Shown here piece after piece: positions 1-8,786 of a stretch of 38,412 nucleotides of DNA. Position 1 is the first letter of the stretch. Every line of letters begins with the position of its first letter. The translations under genes and the position numbers were made by a program. Under the pieces are notes generated by a model. The model was not told the DNA's origin, did not search any database, and saw only the letters and a list, made by a program, of their open reading frames with translations. Source of the DNA: Candidatus Zixiibacteriota bacterium (lineage in GTDB: Bacteria > Zixibacteria > MSB-5A5 > GN15 > FEB-12); assembly GCA_024280215.1 (NCBI GenBank), contig JAJRQO010000016.1, positions 1-38,412 of the forward strand. The letters are read 5' to 3'.

Positions 1-1752
1 ATCTATCGTAATTATACTACTGAAATGTCCTTGTGCATCGGTAACTCCGTTGGTCACATCGGCAGCACCATCTGTGACAGTTAAAGTAATATCAATATTA
101 GGTTCCCAATGTGGATTTCCCTGACTGTCATAGTAGCCGGCGTCAAGACCAAGCACATTAGCTCCACCAACAGTAATTGTATTGGCAAAATCAACCTGTA
201 AAGCGAGTTCAGACACAATTGTTACAGTATCAATATTACTCGTATATAAATCATTACCAAAAGCTCCACCCGCATATCCTAAAGACTGTATTACAGGATG
301 TATCCAAGTATTTGGTCCCGGCGGTTGGGTTCGCATTTGCAAACCTATTTTTCCAAGAGAGTCTTTTGCTAATCCGTTAAAACTCCCACTGATATACCCG
401 ATCTTACTCAAATCAGGAATCATTAAATCAATAAGCTGGGGATTCTCAACTCTCACCGAATCCCAGGTTATATGTGGAAAATTTATATCTAATTGTGTAG
501 GAAAATTATAATTCGTACTCAAAACATTATTGATAACTCCCAGCCACCATACTGTTATATCCTGAATAATCTGGTCAAAATTTCTCAATCGCTGAATAAG
601 GTTACGTGGAATTCCGATATTTCGTATCCAGTCTGCTAACTGCATACCCCCCACTACCTGCATAACAATGTCCATCGGTGTAATATAAGGTGGATTATTC
701 TCGGCACTGATATATACAACTGCTTCGGTTGTATCACCGGTATTAATTTGATGATTCATAAAATCTAAATTAAAATTTGTTATCTTAGACGGAAAAGCGG
801 CAACGATTATTTTGTTAATAATAAAGTCAAGTTCAGAAACAATGTAACTGACAATAAACTCAAAAAAACTAACCGCCGGCACTGCGATACTGGCTGCCCC
901 GATTACTGCCGATGCGAGCTGCCAATCGACTGCTGTATTCCCAACAACCATTGTTCCAAAATCGTTGATAAATGCCTGAAGTTGCATTCTGGCAGCCAAA
1001 CCTTCATCAGTTAATGGGGAAGCAAGAGATATCTTAATTTTGGCAGCTTTAATTGTTGCTGCGGCTACTTGTAAAGTATCTGACCAAGCAGAGAAAAAGT
1101 CGGCATATCCCGATGATACCAATAACGCCGAAAATATCTCCTTATGCATCGAATCTCCAGGTACAAGCGTAGAGTTGCCGTTGAGAATATTTGATAAAGA
1201 ATTTTCACCCGTATATAATATTTCATCTAAGGCATCATAAGTCGCAAGCATTACTGTATCTGTGATACCCATTGATAAGGCAATACTTTGTATAGCATCA
1301 GCACCTGCCATTAAATCAGCAATTAATGTATCAGCAGAACCCGAAGCATGAGCTAAAGAATCTATTGTTATAATGTCAATAAGGCTGTCTACTGGTTTAT
1401 CAAGTCGAAAAAGTGTCACATTTACAGGAGTTGATGGTGTTGTCACCCAAACGGCATTACTATCTTCAAAAATAAGAGGAATTATTGTATGCATAACAGC
1501 ACTGCTGTCACATAAAAGAGGAACTATATTTCCTCCTATTGCAAGAGACCAGACTGTATCTTCATCAGTAGGCAGCTCTAAGTTTGATATTTCGATAATA
1601 GTTCCAGGAGCACCTGAAGACGGGTTAAAACTTACGTTGTCAAGCATCTCTGCATACGAAGTATCAACAACAGATTCTATCGGATTATCTTTGCTACACG
1701 ATAAGCAGAAAACAAATATCAAAACTACTGTGATTTTCAGATAGATTTTCAT
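1..1752 (-). CDS. Large lipoprotein with IPT/TIG-like domain, C-terminus beyond window
   Basis: An uninterrupted minus-strand frame of 584 codons begins at an ATG and runs off the left edge, so the C-terminus is missing. I checked the frame codon by codon and found no stop. The N-terminus (MKIYLKIT, a hydrophobic stretch, then LSC followed by Ser) is a lipoprotein signal peptide with the lipobox Cys near residue 19, so the protein should be membrane-anchored and exported. Residues about 42-110 (NPSSGAPGT, AIGG, then a PSTPVNV-like strand) resemble an IPT/TIG Ig-like domain. The last visible part (TLTVTDG, then TDAQGHFSS) resembles the end of a bacterial Ig-like domain. The middle is not recognised. 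The ribosome binding site AGAGG lies inside the end of the preceding small gene, only 1 bp away, so the two are probably co-transcribed. Function unknown; surface adhesion or glycan binding is only a guess. Confidence 0.8.
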   Translation of the reverse strand, partial: MKIYLKITVVLIFVFCLSCSKDNPIESVVDTSYAEMLDNVSFNPSSGAPGTIIEISNLELPTDEDTVWSLAIGGNIVPLLCDSSAVMHTIIPLIFEDSNAVWVTTPSTPVNVTLFRLDKPVDSLIDIITIDSLAHASGSADTLIADLMAGADAIQSIALSMGITDTVMLATYDALDEILYTGENSLSNILNGNSTLVPGDSMHKEIFSALLVSSGYADFFSAWSDTLQVAAATIKAAKIKISLASPLTDEGLAARMQLQAFINDFGTMVVGNTAVDWQLASAVIGAASIAVPAVSFFEFIVSYIVSELDFIINKIIVAAFPSKITNFNLDFMNHQINTGDTTEAVVYISAENNPPYITPMDIVMQVVGGMQLADWIRNIGIPRNLIQRLRNFDQIIQDITVWWLGVINNVLSTNYNFPTQLDINFPHITWDSVRVENPQLIDLMIPDLSKIGYISGSFNGLAKDSLGKIGLQMRTQPPGPNTWIHPVIQSLGYAGGAFGNDLYTSNIDTVTIVSELALQVDFANTITVGGANVLGLDAGYYDSQGNPHWEPNIDITLTVTDGAADVTNGVTDAQGHFSSIITID

Positions 1753-1753
1753 C

Positions 1754-1948
1754 CTAAACCTCTTTACTTTCAGGCTGTTTTTTTTCAATCTCCAAATCCA
1801 GCCAATCTCTAAATTCTCTTAAGTTTTTGAACTTTATTTCTTTATTTCTCTCAAAACTGACTGCCTTACCCGCCCAGTCAGAGTCCTGTTTTGCCATGTG
1901 AAGAATGAACTTCAACGGCTTACCGTATATTTTTTTTTCGTTTTTCAT
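1754..1948 (-). CDS. Small protein, unknown function
   Basis: A 64-residue protein starting at ATG 1948. An upstream TTG at 1987 would add 13 residues but has no ribosome binding site. It stops one base before the start of the lipoprotein gene, so the two form an operon. The pattern FILHMAKQDSDWAGKAV, then FKNLREFRDWLD, resembles small bacterial proteins of the 'SWQG...FRS..EL' type: a short beta-hairpin with a conserved Trp followed by an amphipathic helix. Their role is not known. There is no signal peptide or membrane segment, so it is probably cytoplasmic. The similarity was judged by eye. Confidence 0.55.
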   Translation of the reverse strand: MKNEKKIYGKPLKFILHMAKQDSDWAGKAVSFERNKEIKFKNLREFRDWLDLEIEKKQPESKEV

Positions 1949-2070
1949 ACATTTAATATATTCTTCGAAGTGACAGCAGAGTGACAAAAAGAGATGAAAT
2001 TAGATATTTTTACTATTATTTTTGTTTTTTTTTATTATTTTTAATTAAATTTCTATAAAAGGAAGGAAAA

Positions 2071-5000
2071 TTGCGGATATTACAATCAAAATTACAAGTA
2101 CCTACTTGTTCTAAATATTTGATTCACCGTACAAGACTATTAGATTCTATCAATTTCAGATCACCTAATAATCTCTACATACTCAAGGCTCCTGCTGGAT
2201 TTGGGAAAACCACATTTGCAGCACAATTATATGCATACCTCCCTACTAACCATTTCAAAACATGGATAACGGTTGATGAAAACGAACAGGATACTGAAAG
2301 ATTATTACATTATATAGTAACAGGTTTGTTTAATTCATCACATGAATTGAGTGATAATATAAAATTGGAAGAGTTATTATCAAACAGCTCATCTATTGTA
2401 GAAAGAACTGACGACCTCTGTTTTCTTTTTCAGGAAAAAAATAAAAATATACACTGGTTGTTTTTAGATAATTGGGAATCTGCTGACAATAACAAAAATG
2501 GAAAGATTATTAATCAGCTCATACAGCACACAAATCAGAAATTGAAAATTGTTATGACATCAAGAATAAATCCATCGTTTAACATCTCTCGTTTACAAGA
2601 AAAAGAACTGATTAAAATACTTTCTCAAAAAGATCTAAGATTTTCCTTTACAGAATTTATGGAATCTTTAACTATACGGAAACTGAATTTTGAGAAACAA
2701 GAGCTCGAACAACTTTGGAAATTATCTAAAGGGTGGTGTATTAACACAGCCTTTATTGACGAATCTTCTAAACAGAAAAAGTTCTCTTTACTCGATACTT
2801 CAAAAGATTATTTTAATTTTAAGTTGTCTGAAAATTATATACTTGAAGAATTTATTAGTAACCTTGATATAACTTTTATCAAACGGCTGATAAAATCTTC
2901 TTTTTCAAAAATTATTACACCAGAAATTTTATCAATTCTCTTTGATTCAGAAAAAGAAACAAAGGACTTTTTGAAACAGTTAAAACTATCATCAATTCCT
3001 TATAGTGAATATCGTACAAACGAATTTACATATCATCCGATATTTCAAAATGCCTTATCTAAAATTGCCCAAGATAAACTTGATAAAACAGAAATACATT
3101 CCATCAATAATAAACTGAATACTTATTATATTTCAAAAGAAATGTATTTGGATGCACTTGAAAAAGTATCTATGTTGGACTGTGAAGTATCTCTATTGGA
3201 ATTTATTGACACCCACTGGCTACAGCTTATTGAACAGGGTGGTTTAAAGGTTATCAAAAATTTACTTATTAAAATCTCTAAAAACAATAGCACACATCGG
3301 CTCTATATAAAATTGTACGCAAATGTTTTATCCCAAATAAACGATAATTCTACTTTAGTAAAGTTTCTTTCTAATAAAATAGAGCCTTCCTTGTTTGAAA
3401 AAAGTGATGTTCTGTTGAGTTCTCTTTGGGTCAAATATTATTGGGCTATTTTACATTCTACAAATAGTCCCTCATATAAAGAAGTTCTTGCTTCATGGGA
3501 AAAAATTGAAAAAATTAAAGGTCCTTTTCAGGAACGTGATAAAATTGGTGTCGAAATTACGTTGAGCTGTGCCGCTTACACAGAGCTTAACTTTGATAAA
3601 GCAAAATTTCATATAAATAAATCTATTAAATATATAGGTGATAGCTCTTTTGTATATAAAATAAATCAGTTAGATAATCTTGCTATATTTGATTTTTATA
3701 CTGGTAACATAGAAAAAGCTCTACAAATCTATAGAGATAACCTTGAAAAGAGTAAAAGAAAAAAAGTATTCCACGGGATGTCAAATCGATTACTTCAAAT
3801 TGCATGGATACTTATTTCATCGGGTGAAATAAAAAAAGGTTTGGATACAATTAACGAAGCAGAACAGATATTATTTAAGCATGAATCTTTTGATATTCAA
3901 GCGAAAATGTTTGCTGAGCATTATAAAGGTATTTCTTATTTTTATTTGGGTTATTTTGAACTGGCGATGAAAAAGCTCCGAAATTCTTTGCAATTTGCCA
4001 AAAAGTATAATGAAGAAGAAATTGTGTACACTAATATTTATATTGATTATTTTGAACTATTAAGCGGAAGCCGGAAAACACTTTTATCTAAAGATGAGAT
4101 TCATTCTATAGAAAAATACTCGCAATCAAACTTACTATATCTGGTATATGAAAGCTATATAGGATTTTTAAATAAAAAGAAAAAAAAGTGTTTAGATAAC
4201 GCAAATCAACTCATGGCAATTTGTATAAAATCTAAACTATCCGCATGGCAAGCATTAGCCAGTTTTTTATTGGCACTCCACGCTGAACTTTCCAATGATT
4301 ACTCTCTATCAAGTAACTTTTACTTAGAGGGCTTGTCAATTTTACAAAAACACAAAATACGTTCTTATCCTATGTATAATAATATAATAACAGAAAGGCT
4401 GGTCATACATGCTATTAAGAATGGAAAAACGCAATTTATAAATAAAATTATAGGTTCTGACTATTCTTTTGAGTTTTCGACTGAGATTGAAAATCTTGTA
4501 AAAAGGATAAAGTTTAGTACTAAAAACCTTGAGCAACTATTTTCAATTGCATCGGCAAATACTGTTAGAGGATTAGTGCCGATTGCTGATAGATACGTAA
4601 CCTCAAATCAAAAAACATTAAAAGTAAGTGCGAAAAATTATCTCAACATAATTTCAAGTATCCCCCTACCTCCGCTTAATATAAATATGTTTGGTGCTTT
4701 TTATGTTCTTTCTGATAACCGTCAAATTAAATTCAAAAGGAAAAAATCTAAACAACTCCTACAAATTCTAACTTTGAAATACCCATTACCTGTAAACGAA
4801 GAAGAATTGATTGAACTACTTTGGCCAAATTCAGAATTCAAAAAAGGAAAAACATCACTTAGGACTGCTATTAAAGACCTTAGAAAATATCTTGATCCAC
4901 ACCATCTTACAAGAAAAGATTCATATATTTTAAATAGACAATCACAATATCAACTTAACCTTCCGGATGATTCTTCTATAGATATTGTTAGTTTTAAAAA

Positions 5001-5418
5001 TTTGTCATATAAAATATTGAGTACTCAAAATAGTTATTCTGATAAAACTTGTATTGAACATTGTTTTAAGTGTGTACAACTCTACGATAATCGTTTATTG
5101 ACTGAAGATTTGAATAGTATGTTTGCTATTGAAGAACGAGAATTCTTTCATTTAACATATCAGAAAATAGTTTTAAAATTTTCAGAGTCCTTAATTCATG
5201 AGAATAGATTTGAAGAAGCGGTTATATATTTAGAAAAAGCGTTAACATACGACCACCTTTGGAGAGAAGGTACCGAAAAACTCATTAAAACTTATGTTCT
5301 GCTAAACAAAACGATAAATGCCTACAAAGTTTTTAACAATTACAAAGACTTATTATACAATAACTTAGGTATTAAGCCAGACGACGAGCTTACGAAGTTA
5401 GTTAGTAATATACTATAA
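2071..5418 (+). CDS. STAND ATPase transcriptional regulator with C-terminal SARP/BTAD module
   Basis: A cytoplasmic regulator of 1115 residues starting at TTG, with GGAAGG four bases upstream. The N-terminus is MalT-like: Walker A APAGFGKTT (residues 40-48), Walker B WLFLDN (129-134), then a sensor-like MTSR. Residues about 340-860 are helical, TPR-like repeats expected to bind a ligand or partner. From about residue 871 (INMFGAFYVL, then KSKQLLQILTLKYP and ELIELLWP) there is an OmpR/SARP winged helix, followed by a bacterial transcriptional activation domain to the C-terminus. MalT itself carries a LuxR helix-turn-helix, so this is the BTAD-type arrangement. The gene is rich in A/T and in Ile/Lys/Asn/Ser codons compared with its neighbours, which may reflect transfer. 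It diverges from the lipoprotein operon, a plausible but unproven target. Confidence 0.88.
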   Translation: MRILQSKLQVPTCSKYLIHRTRLLDSINFRSPNNLYILKAPAGFGKTTFAAQLYAYLPTNHFKTWITVDENEQDTERLLHYIVTGLFNSSHELSDNIKLEELLSNSSSIVERTDDLCFLFQEKNKNIHWLFLDNWESADNNKNGKIINQLIQHTNQKLKIVMTSRINPSFNISRLQEKELIKILSQKDLRFSFTEFMESLTIRKLNFEKQELEQLWKLSKGWCINTAFIDESSKQKKFSLLDTSKDYFNFKLSENYILEEFISNLDITFIKRLIKSSFSKIITPEILSILFDSEKETKDFLKQLKLSSIPYSEYRTNEFTYHPIFQNALSKIAQDKLDKTEIHSINNKLNTYYISKEMYLDALEKVSMLDCEVSLLEFIDTHWLQLIEQGGLKVIKNLLIKISKNNSTHRLYIKLYANVLSQINDNSTLVKFLSNKIEPSLFEKSDVLLSSLWVKYYWAILHSTNSPSYKEVLASWEKIEKIKGPFQERDKIGVEITLSCAAYTELNFDKAKFHINKSIKYIGDSSFVYKINQLDNLAIFDFYTGNIEKALQIYRDNLEKSKRKKVFHGMSNRLLQIAWILISSGEIKKGLDTINEAEQILFKHESFDIQAKMFAEHYKGISYFYLGYFELAMKKLRNSLQFAKKYNEEEIVYTNIYIDYFELLSGSRKTLLSKDEIHSIEKYSQSNLLYLVYESYIGFLNKKKKKCLDNANQLMAICIKSKLSAWQALASFLLALHAELSNDYSLSSNFYLEGLSILQKHKIRSYPMYNNIITERLVIHAIKNGKTQFINKIIGSDYSFEFSTEIENLVKRIKFSTKNLEQLFSIASANTVRGLVPIADRYVTSNQKTLKVSAKNYLNIISSIPLPPLNINMFGAFYVLSDNRQIKFKRKKSKQLLQILTLKYPLPVNEEELIELLWPNSEFKKGKTSLRTAIKDLRKYLDPHHLTRKDSYILNRQSQYQLNLPDDSSIDIVSFKNLSYKILSTQNSYSDKTCIEHCFKCVQLYDNRLLTEDLNSMFAIEEREFFHLTYQKIVLKFSESLIHENRFEEAVIYLEKALTYDHLWREGTEKLIKTYVLLNKTINAYKVFNNYKDLLYNNLGIKPDDELTKLVSNIL

Positions 5419-5627
5419 AATGTCTTAAAATTAAATTGCATATATTTTCTGTGAATATTAAAAAAGGAATTAATTGCTCTGAACGATAGTTGATTCGACA
5501 GTCATCTACCTCTGAGAGATAATAGTTTTTTATTATTTTTATTATTTTTTGAAAATTTATGTATCGAAACTGTCCCCGAAAGAATAAATCAAAACCGCAG
5601 ACGCTGTCTATCATTGCGTTAAAATAA

Positions 5628-5701
5628 TAGCGGCGCAGGGACTTGAACCCCGGACACTCGGATTATGATTCCGATGCTCTAACCAGCTGAGCTACGCCGC
5701 C
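5628..5701 (-). tRNA. tRNA with CAT anticodon (elongator Met or Ile2)
   Basis: A 74-nt cloverleaf: acceptor GGCGGCG/CGCCGCT (the first pair is a G-U wobble), D arm GCTC/GAGC, anticodon stem TCGGA/TCCGA with loop ATCATAA (anticodon CAT), and a T arm with loop TTCAAGT. The discriminator is A and CCA is not encoded. The anticodon stem lacks the GGG/CCC pairs of an initiator tRNA, so it is elongator tRNA-Met or the lysidine-modified tRNA-Ile2; I cannot separate these by eye. A promoter lies 18 bp upstream. Confidence 0.93.
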
Positions 5702-5718
5702 ATATTATAAGAATTTTC

Positions 5719-5746
5719 AATGTAGGAAATATTTCACTTCTGTCAA
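5719..5746 (-). promoter_or_regulatory. Sigma-70-type promoter for the CAT tRNA
   Basis: Reading the minus strand, a perfect -35 TTGACA (5746-5741) and a -10 TACATT (5724-5719) are separated by 16 bp. The start point would fall about 10 bp before the tRNA. Confidence 0.6.
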
Positions 5747-5803
5747 GTAAATTGTAACATACTCTTTAAAGCGAATTTTAGAAAACAATGACTATTGAAT
5801 AAG

Positions 5804-5836
5804 AAAAGGAGTTCCCCCTCACTGGGAACTCCTTTT
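5804..5836. terminator. Symmetric hairpin, possible bidirectional terminator
   Basis: A perfect 13-bp inverted repeat (AAAAGGAGTTCCC / GGGAACTCCTTTT) with a 7-base loop. The A and T ends give a T-run in both directions. It lies in the 443-bp gene-free stretch 5702-6144. Apart from this hairpin, the tRNA promoter and the terminator at 6090-6122, I see nothing recognisable in that stretch. Confidence 0.6.
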
Positions 5837-6089
5837 ACCCCCATCTCTAAAACACCCTTACCGTGCTATAAAATTTCTATATAAGTAACAAACTTCACCT
5901 TACTTTATAACAGAATCCATGCCAAACTAATACAATCTCTACTTAATAACCACTTAACCTGTTGTTCAAATTAGGTTTACATATCAAATTCTCTAAACAA
6001 TGATCCTGGACTAAATCCTCCTAATTCGCATTTATTGCGTAGAAATTAAGCCAAACCTGTCAAACAAAAGAGCTATCTCATTGAAAGAC

Positions 6090-6122
6090 AAAAAAATAAC
6101 CGCCCGCAACCAATGCGGACGG
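6090..6122 (-). terminator. Rho-independent terminator of the dihydrolipoamide dehydrogenase gene
   Basis: On the minus strand, CCGTCCGCA, loop TTGGT, TGCGGGCGG (9 bp with one G-U pair) is followed by TTATTTTTTT. It lies 22 bp past the stop codon. Confidence 0.85.
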
Positions 6123-6144
6123 CTTATATCTTAAAAAGCAGAAT

Positions 6145-7539
6145 CTACTTCTTTTTTGGTTGATGCACACACATTTTATGTACATCGTGTGCTGCTTCCA
6201 TCACAGATTCAGAAATCACAGGATGTCCAAAAATTATTGCCCCTAATTGCTTTGCAGTCAAACCTTGGTTGATGGCAACAACCGCAGAATGAATCACCTC
6301 AGTTGCATGCACTCCCACCACATGCACCCCTAACACTTTATCAGTCTTTTTATCAGCTATAACTTTGACTTCACCAGCAACTTCATTTTCCGCATGGGCT
6401 TTACCCAACGCACGAAGTGGAAATTTACCGATGACAAGCTGATGTTTCTCCGATGCGACCGCTTCAGTCATCCCAACAGATGCAACCTCAGGATGTGTAA
6501 ATATCACCGATGGAACCCCTAAGTAATTTTTCTTTACTTTTTCACCCATCGCATTGTCAACGGCAACAGTACCATCATGAGTTGCGGTATACGCCAGAAG
6601 AATCTCACCACGAACATCACCAATCGCAAATATATTTTTAATGTTCGTACGCATATCATCAGATGTCTTAATCGAACCATTTTGATTCATCTTCACACCA
6701 ACATCTTCAAGACCAATCTCCTCAGTATTAAATGAACGCCCAATAGAGACAAGCACTTGATTAACCTCGACAGTTTTACCACCTGAGATATGAGCCATCA
6801 CTCCATCTGATGACGGAACCAGTTTTTCTACTTTAGTCTTCGTATGTAATTTTATCTTCATTTTTTTAAGCTCACGCTCAAAAAGTTTAGATGAATCGAT
6901 ATCTTCCATCGGTAAAGCATGGTCAAGCATTTCAACCATTGTTACCTCGACATCTAACATTGATAACATCAATGCCCACTCACACCCAATAACACCAGCA
7001 CCGATTATGAGAATTGATTTTGGCAAATTTTCTAAGTTCAACAGATGATCAGAAGTCAATATCCGTTTCCCATCAATTGGAAATGCTGGAATCGATGCTG
7101 CCCGTGAGCCTGTTGCAATAATGATATTATCAGTCTTTAGTTTCGTCTCTTTGCCATCTTCATCTGTAACGGTCACTTCATTTTTACTCGTTATTTTTCC
7201 AGAACCAATAAGATGATCAACACCATGAGATTTAAACAGACCGCCAATACCACCAACAAGTCCATTCACTATTTTATCTTTTCGCTCAAGCATAACATTC
7301 CAGTCATACATCGGAGGAGTCGAAAGATTTATCCCAAATGACGCCGCATGTTTCATCTTGTTATATTGTTCCGCCGATGCGATAAGTGCTTTTGAAGGGA
7401 TACACCCTTTATTAAGACATACTCCACCCAATTTGTCCATCTCGACAACTGCTACTTTAGCACCTTTTAATGCCGCCCGAATCCCCGCTGTATAACCTCC
7501 AGGACCGCCACCTATGATAACTATATTATATTTAGCTAT
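6145..7539 (-). CDS. lpd: Dihydrolipoamide dehydrogenase (E3), apparent ATA start
   Basis: Flavoprotein that reoxidises dihydrolipoyl groups of 2-oxoacid dehydrogenase or glycine cleavage complexes, passing electrons to NAD. The FAD-binding GGGPGG is at residues 10-15 and the redox disulfide in GGVCLNKGCIPSKAL. The NAD-binding fold is at IIGAGVIGCEWA, and the C-terminal catalytic pair in GHPVISE (His, Glu). The first ATG in frame (7440) would cut off the FAD-binding fold. Thirty-three codons upstream in the same frame encode it intact, starting at ATA 7539 with AAGGAG six bases before it and a stop four codons above. From there the protein is 464 residues, the usual length. No ATG, GTG or TTG exists in that stretch, so the start is ATA (ATC 7542 is a poorer alternative) or the assembly has a base error. 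No E1 or E2 gene is nearby. A terminator follows. Confidence 0.92.
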   Translation of the reverse strand: MAKYNIVIIGGGPGGYTAGIRAALKGAKVAVVEMDKLGGVCLNKGCIPSKALIASAEQYNKMKHAASFGINLSTPPMYDWNVMLERKDKIVNGLVGGIGGLFKSHGVDHLIGSGKITSKNEVTVTDEDGKETKLKTDNIIIATGSRAASIPAFPIDGKRILTSDHLLNLENLPKSILIIGAGVIGCEWALMLSMLDVEVTMVEMLDHALPMEDIDSSKLFERELKKMKIKLHTKTKVEKLVPSSDGVMAHISGGKTVEVNQVLVSIGRSFNTEEIGLEDVGVKMNQNGSIKTSDDMRTNIKNIFAIGDVRGEILLAYTATHDGTVAVDNAMGEKVKKNYLGVPSVIFTHPEVASVGMTEAVASEKHQLVIGKFPLRALGKAHAENEVAGEVKVIADKKTDKVLGVHVVGVHATEVIHSAVVAINQGLTAKQLGAIIFGHPVISESVMEAAHDVHKMCVHQPKKK

Positions 7540-7694
7540 GATACACTCCTTTTAAACAAATTCAAATTTACGTTCTAATGTATACTTAAATACGAAATAT
7601 GGCAAGAAAATGATAAAAAAAACAGCTCAATATAAGGTCTATCTTACATAGTTTAAAAATAGCTAAAAACCTGCTAAAATCAGTAAAACAGCAC

Positions 7695-7722
7695 TTGACT
7701 TTTTACGGAAATTTAGTATTAT
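7695..7722 (+). promoter_or_regulatory. Sigma-70-type promoter of the polyamine operon
   Basis: The -35 TTGACT (7695-7700) and -10 TATTAT (7717-7722) are separated by 16 bp, about 68 bp before the regulator's start codon. The -10 overlaps the first of three TTTAGTA/TACTAAA sites. Confidence 0.65.
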
Positions 7723-7761
7723 AGTCCGCTTTTACTAAACTTACATGTACACTATACTAAA
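7712..7761 (+). promoter_or_regulatory. Candidate operator: three TTTAGTA/TACTAAA half-sites
   Basis: TTTAGTA at 7712-7718 is followed by its reverse complement TACTAAA at 7733-7739 and again at 7755-7761; the last two are each part of TACTAAACTT. The sites are 21 and 22 bp apart, about two helical turns, so all three face the same side of the DNA. The first overlaps the promoter -10. The likely reader is the XRE-cupin protein encoded immediately downstream, acting as an autorepressor. Confidence 0.5.
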
Positions 7762-7789
7762 CTTTTGGAATTGAGATTTGTTGTAAAGA

Positions 7790-8338
7790 ATGAATATTGA
7801 TATTGGAAAAAAGATAAAATCACTCAGGCTCACCTCTGATCTAACTCAAGAAGAGCTCGCTAATAGAGCAAAGTTAACCAAAGGCTTTATTTCACAAGTC
7901 GAAAATCAGAACTTTGAAACTTCGATTTCATTGGAGTCACTTTCTGACATTCTCGATGCTTTGGGTATATCTCTATCAGAATTTTTCAAAGCAACTGAAG
8001 AACCTCAAGTAGTGTTTTCAAAAAATGATAAGATTAGTGTTGATAACAGAGGCGCATCCTGTTTTGAGTTATTAGTGCCAGGTTCAACTAACAATGTCAT
8101 GGACCCAATCTATGTTGAACTTCTTGCAGGAGAAAAACTTGAGAAAACTAACCCTCACCCAGGTGAACAATTTGGCTATGTTTTAAAAGGAACCATCACC
8201 CTTATAAAAAATGAAATTGAATACTCTGTTTCAAAAAATAGTTGTTTTTATTTTGCCTCTGATAAAAAGCATCAGATTCTAAATAACAGTAATAAACCCG
8301 CAACATTTTTATGGGTTGTTACACCTCCACAAATGTAG
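7790..8338 (+). CDS. XRE-family regulator with C-terminal cupin (PuuR-like)
   Basis: A 182-residue DNA-binding protein. Residues 6-60 are a lambda-type helix-turn-helix (LTQEELANRAKLTKGFISQVE). Residues about 110-180 form a small-molecule-binding cupin (NPHPGEQFGYVLKGTI, then a second HQILN strand motif). Proteins of this architecture, such as PuuR, repress polyamine or amino-acid genes and are released by a ligand in the cupin. It is the first gene of a plus-strand operon with speD, an ornithine decarboxylase and speE, so control of polyamine synthesis is the natural inference. The three repeated TACTAAA sites over its own promoter suggest autoregulation. The ligand is unknown. Confidence 0.85.
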   Translation: MNIDIGKKIKSLRLTSDLTQEELANRAKLTKGFISQVENQNFETSISLESLSDILDALGISLSEFFKATEEPQVVFSKNDKISVDNRGASCFELLVPGSTNNVMDPIYVELLAGEKLEKTNPHPGEQFGYVLKGTITLIKNEIEYSVSKNSCFYFASDKKHQILNNSNKPATFLWVVTPPQM

Positions 8339-8379
8339 ATAATTTTTATCTTTATAGATATTGAAAGTGAGAATATAGT

Positions 8380-8778
8380 ATGAAAATTTTAGGAAGACAT
8401 TTAATTGTTGAATATGCCGATTGCGACTGCATTCTGCTCAACGACATTGATTTTCTCGAGCAACAGATGAATGAATCGGTTCGAGTATCAGGAGCGACAA
8501 TTGTCAGCTCAAAATTCCACAGATATAACCCACAGGGTGTCTCTGGAGTAATCGTCATTGCCGAGTCCCATCTCTCGATTCACACATGGCCAGAATATGG
8601 CTATGCAGCCGTTGATTTTTTCACCTGTGGCGAAGAAGTCGACCCATATAAAGCGTTTGAGTATATGAAAAAAATGCTGAAATCTCAAAATGCGACCGTC
8701 AAAGAACTCAACCGTGGTATTCCATCAGACCGAGATGAAGTCATAGCACACAAACCATCAGCGACTCAGTCTATATAG
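8380..8778 (+). CDS. speD: S-adenosylmethionine decarboxylase proenzyme
   Basis: Makes decarboxylated S-adenosylmethionine, the aminopropyl donor for spermidine. It is a 132-residue class-1b (Thermotoga/Bacillus-type) proenzyme. It self-cleaves between Glu62 and Ser63 in AESHLSIHTWPE, and Ser63 becomes the pyruvoyl cofactor. His68 and Cys83 (FFTCGE), the processing and catalytic residues in the Thermotoga enzyme, are at exactly the same positions here. The length matches the family. It lies 41 bp after the regulator and 8 bp before the decarboxylase, so it should be co-transcribed with both. Confidence 0.95.
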   Translation: MKILGRHLIVEYADCDCILLNDIDFLEQQMNESVRVSGATIVSSKFHRYNPQGVSGVIVIAESHLSIHTWPEYGYAAVDFFTCGEEVDPYKAFEYMKKMLKSQNATVKELNRGIPSDRDEVIAHKPSATQSI

Positions 8779-8786
8779 GAGAGCAT

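Noticed and set aside
5402-5614. Minus-strand open frame of 70 codons after the BTAD regulator
   Set aside because: It overlaps the regulator's end, has no ribosome binding site and has an unconvincing composition. It is a chance frame in AT-rich DNA.
5628-5701. Initiator tRNA-fMet
   Set aside because: The three consecutive G-C pairs in the anticodon stem and the unpaired 1-72 position of initiators are absent.
7440-7539. Frameshift or truncated pseudogene explanation for lpd
   Set aside because: The upstream N-terminus is in the same frame and unbroken; only a canonical start codon is lacking.
8352-8558. Minus-strand frame inside speD
   Set aside because: It lies antisense to a clearly recognised enzyme and has no binding site.
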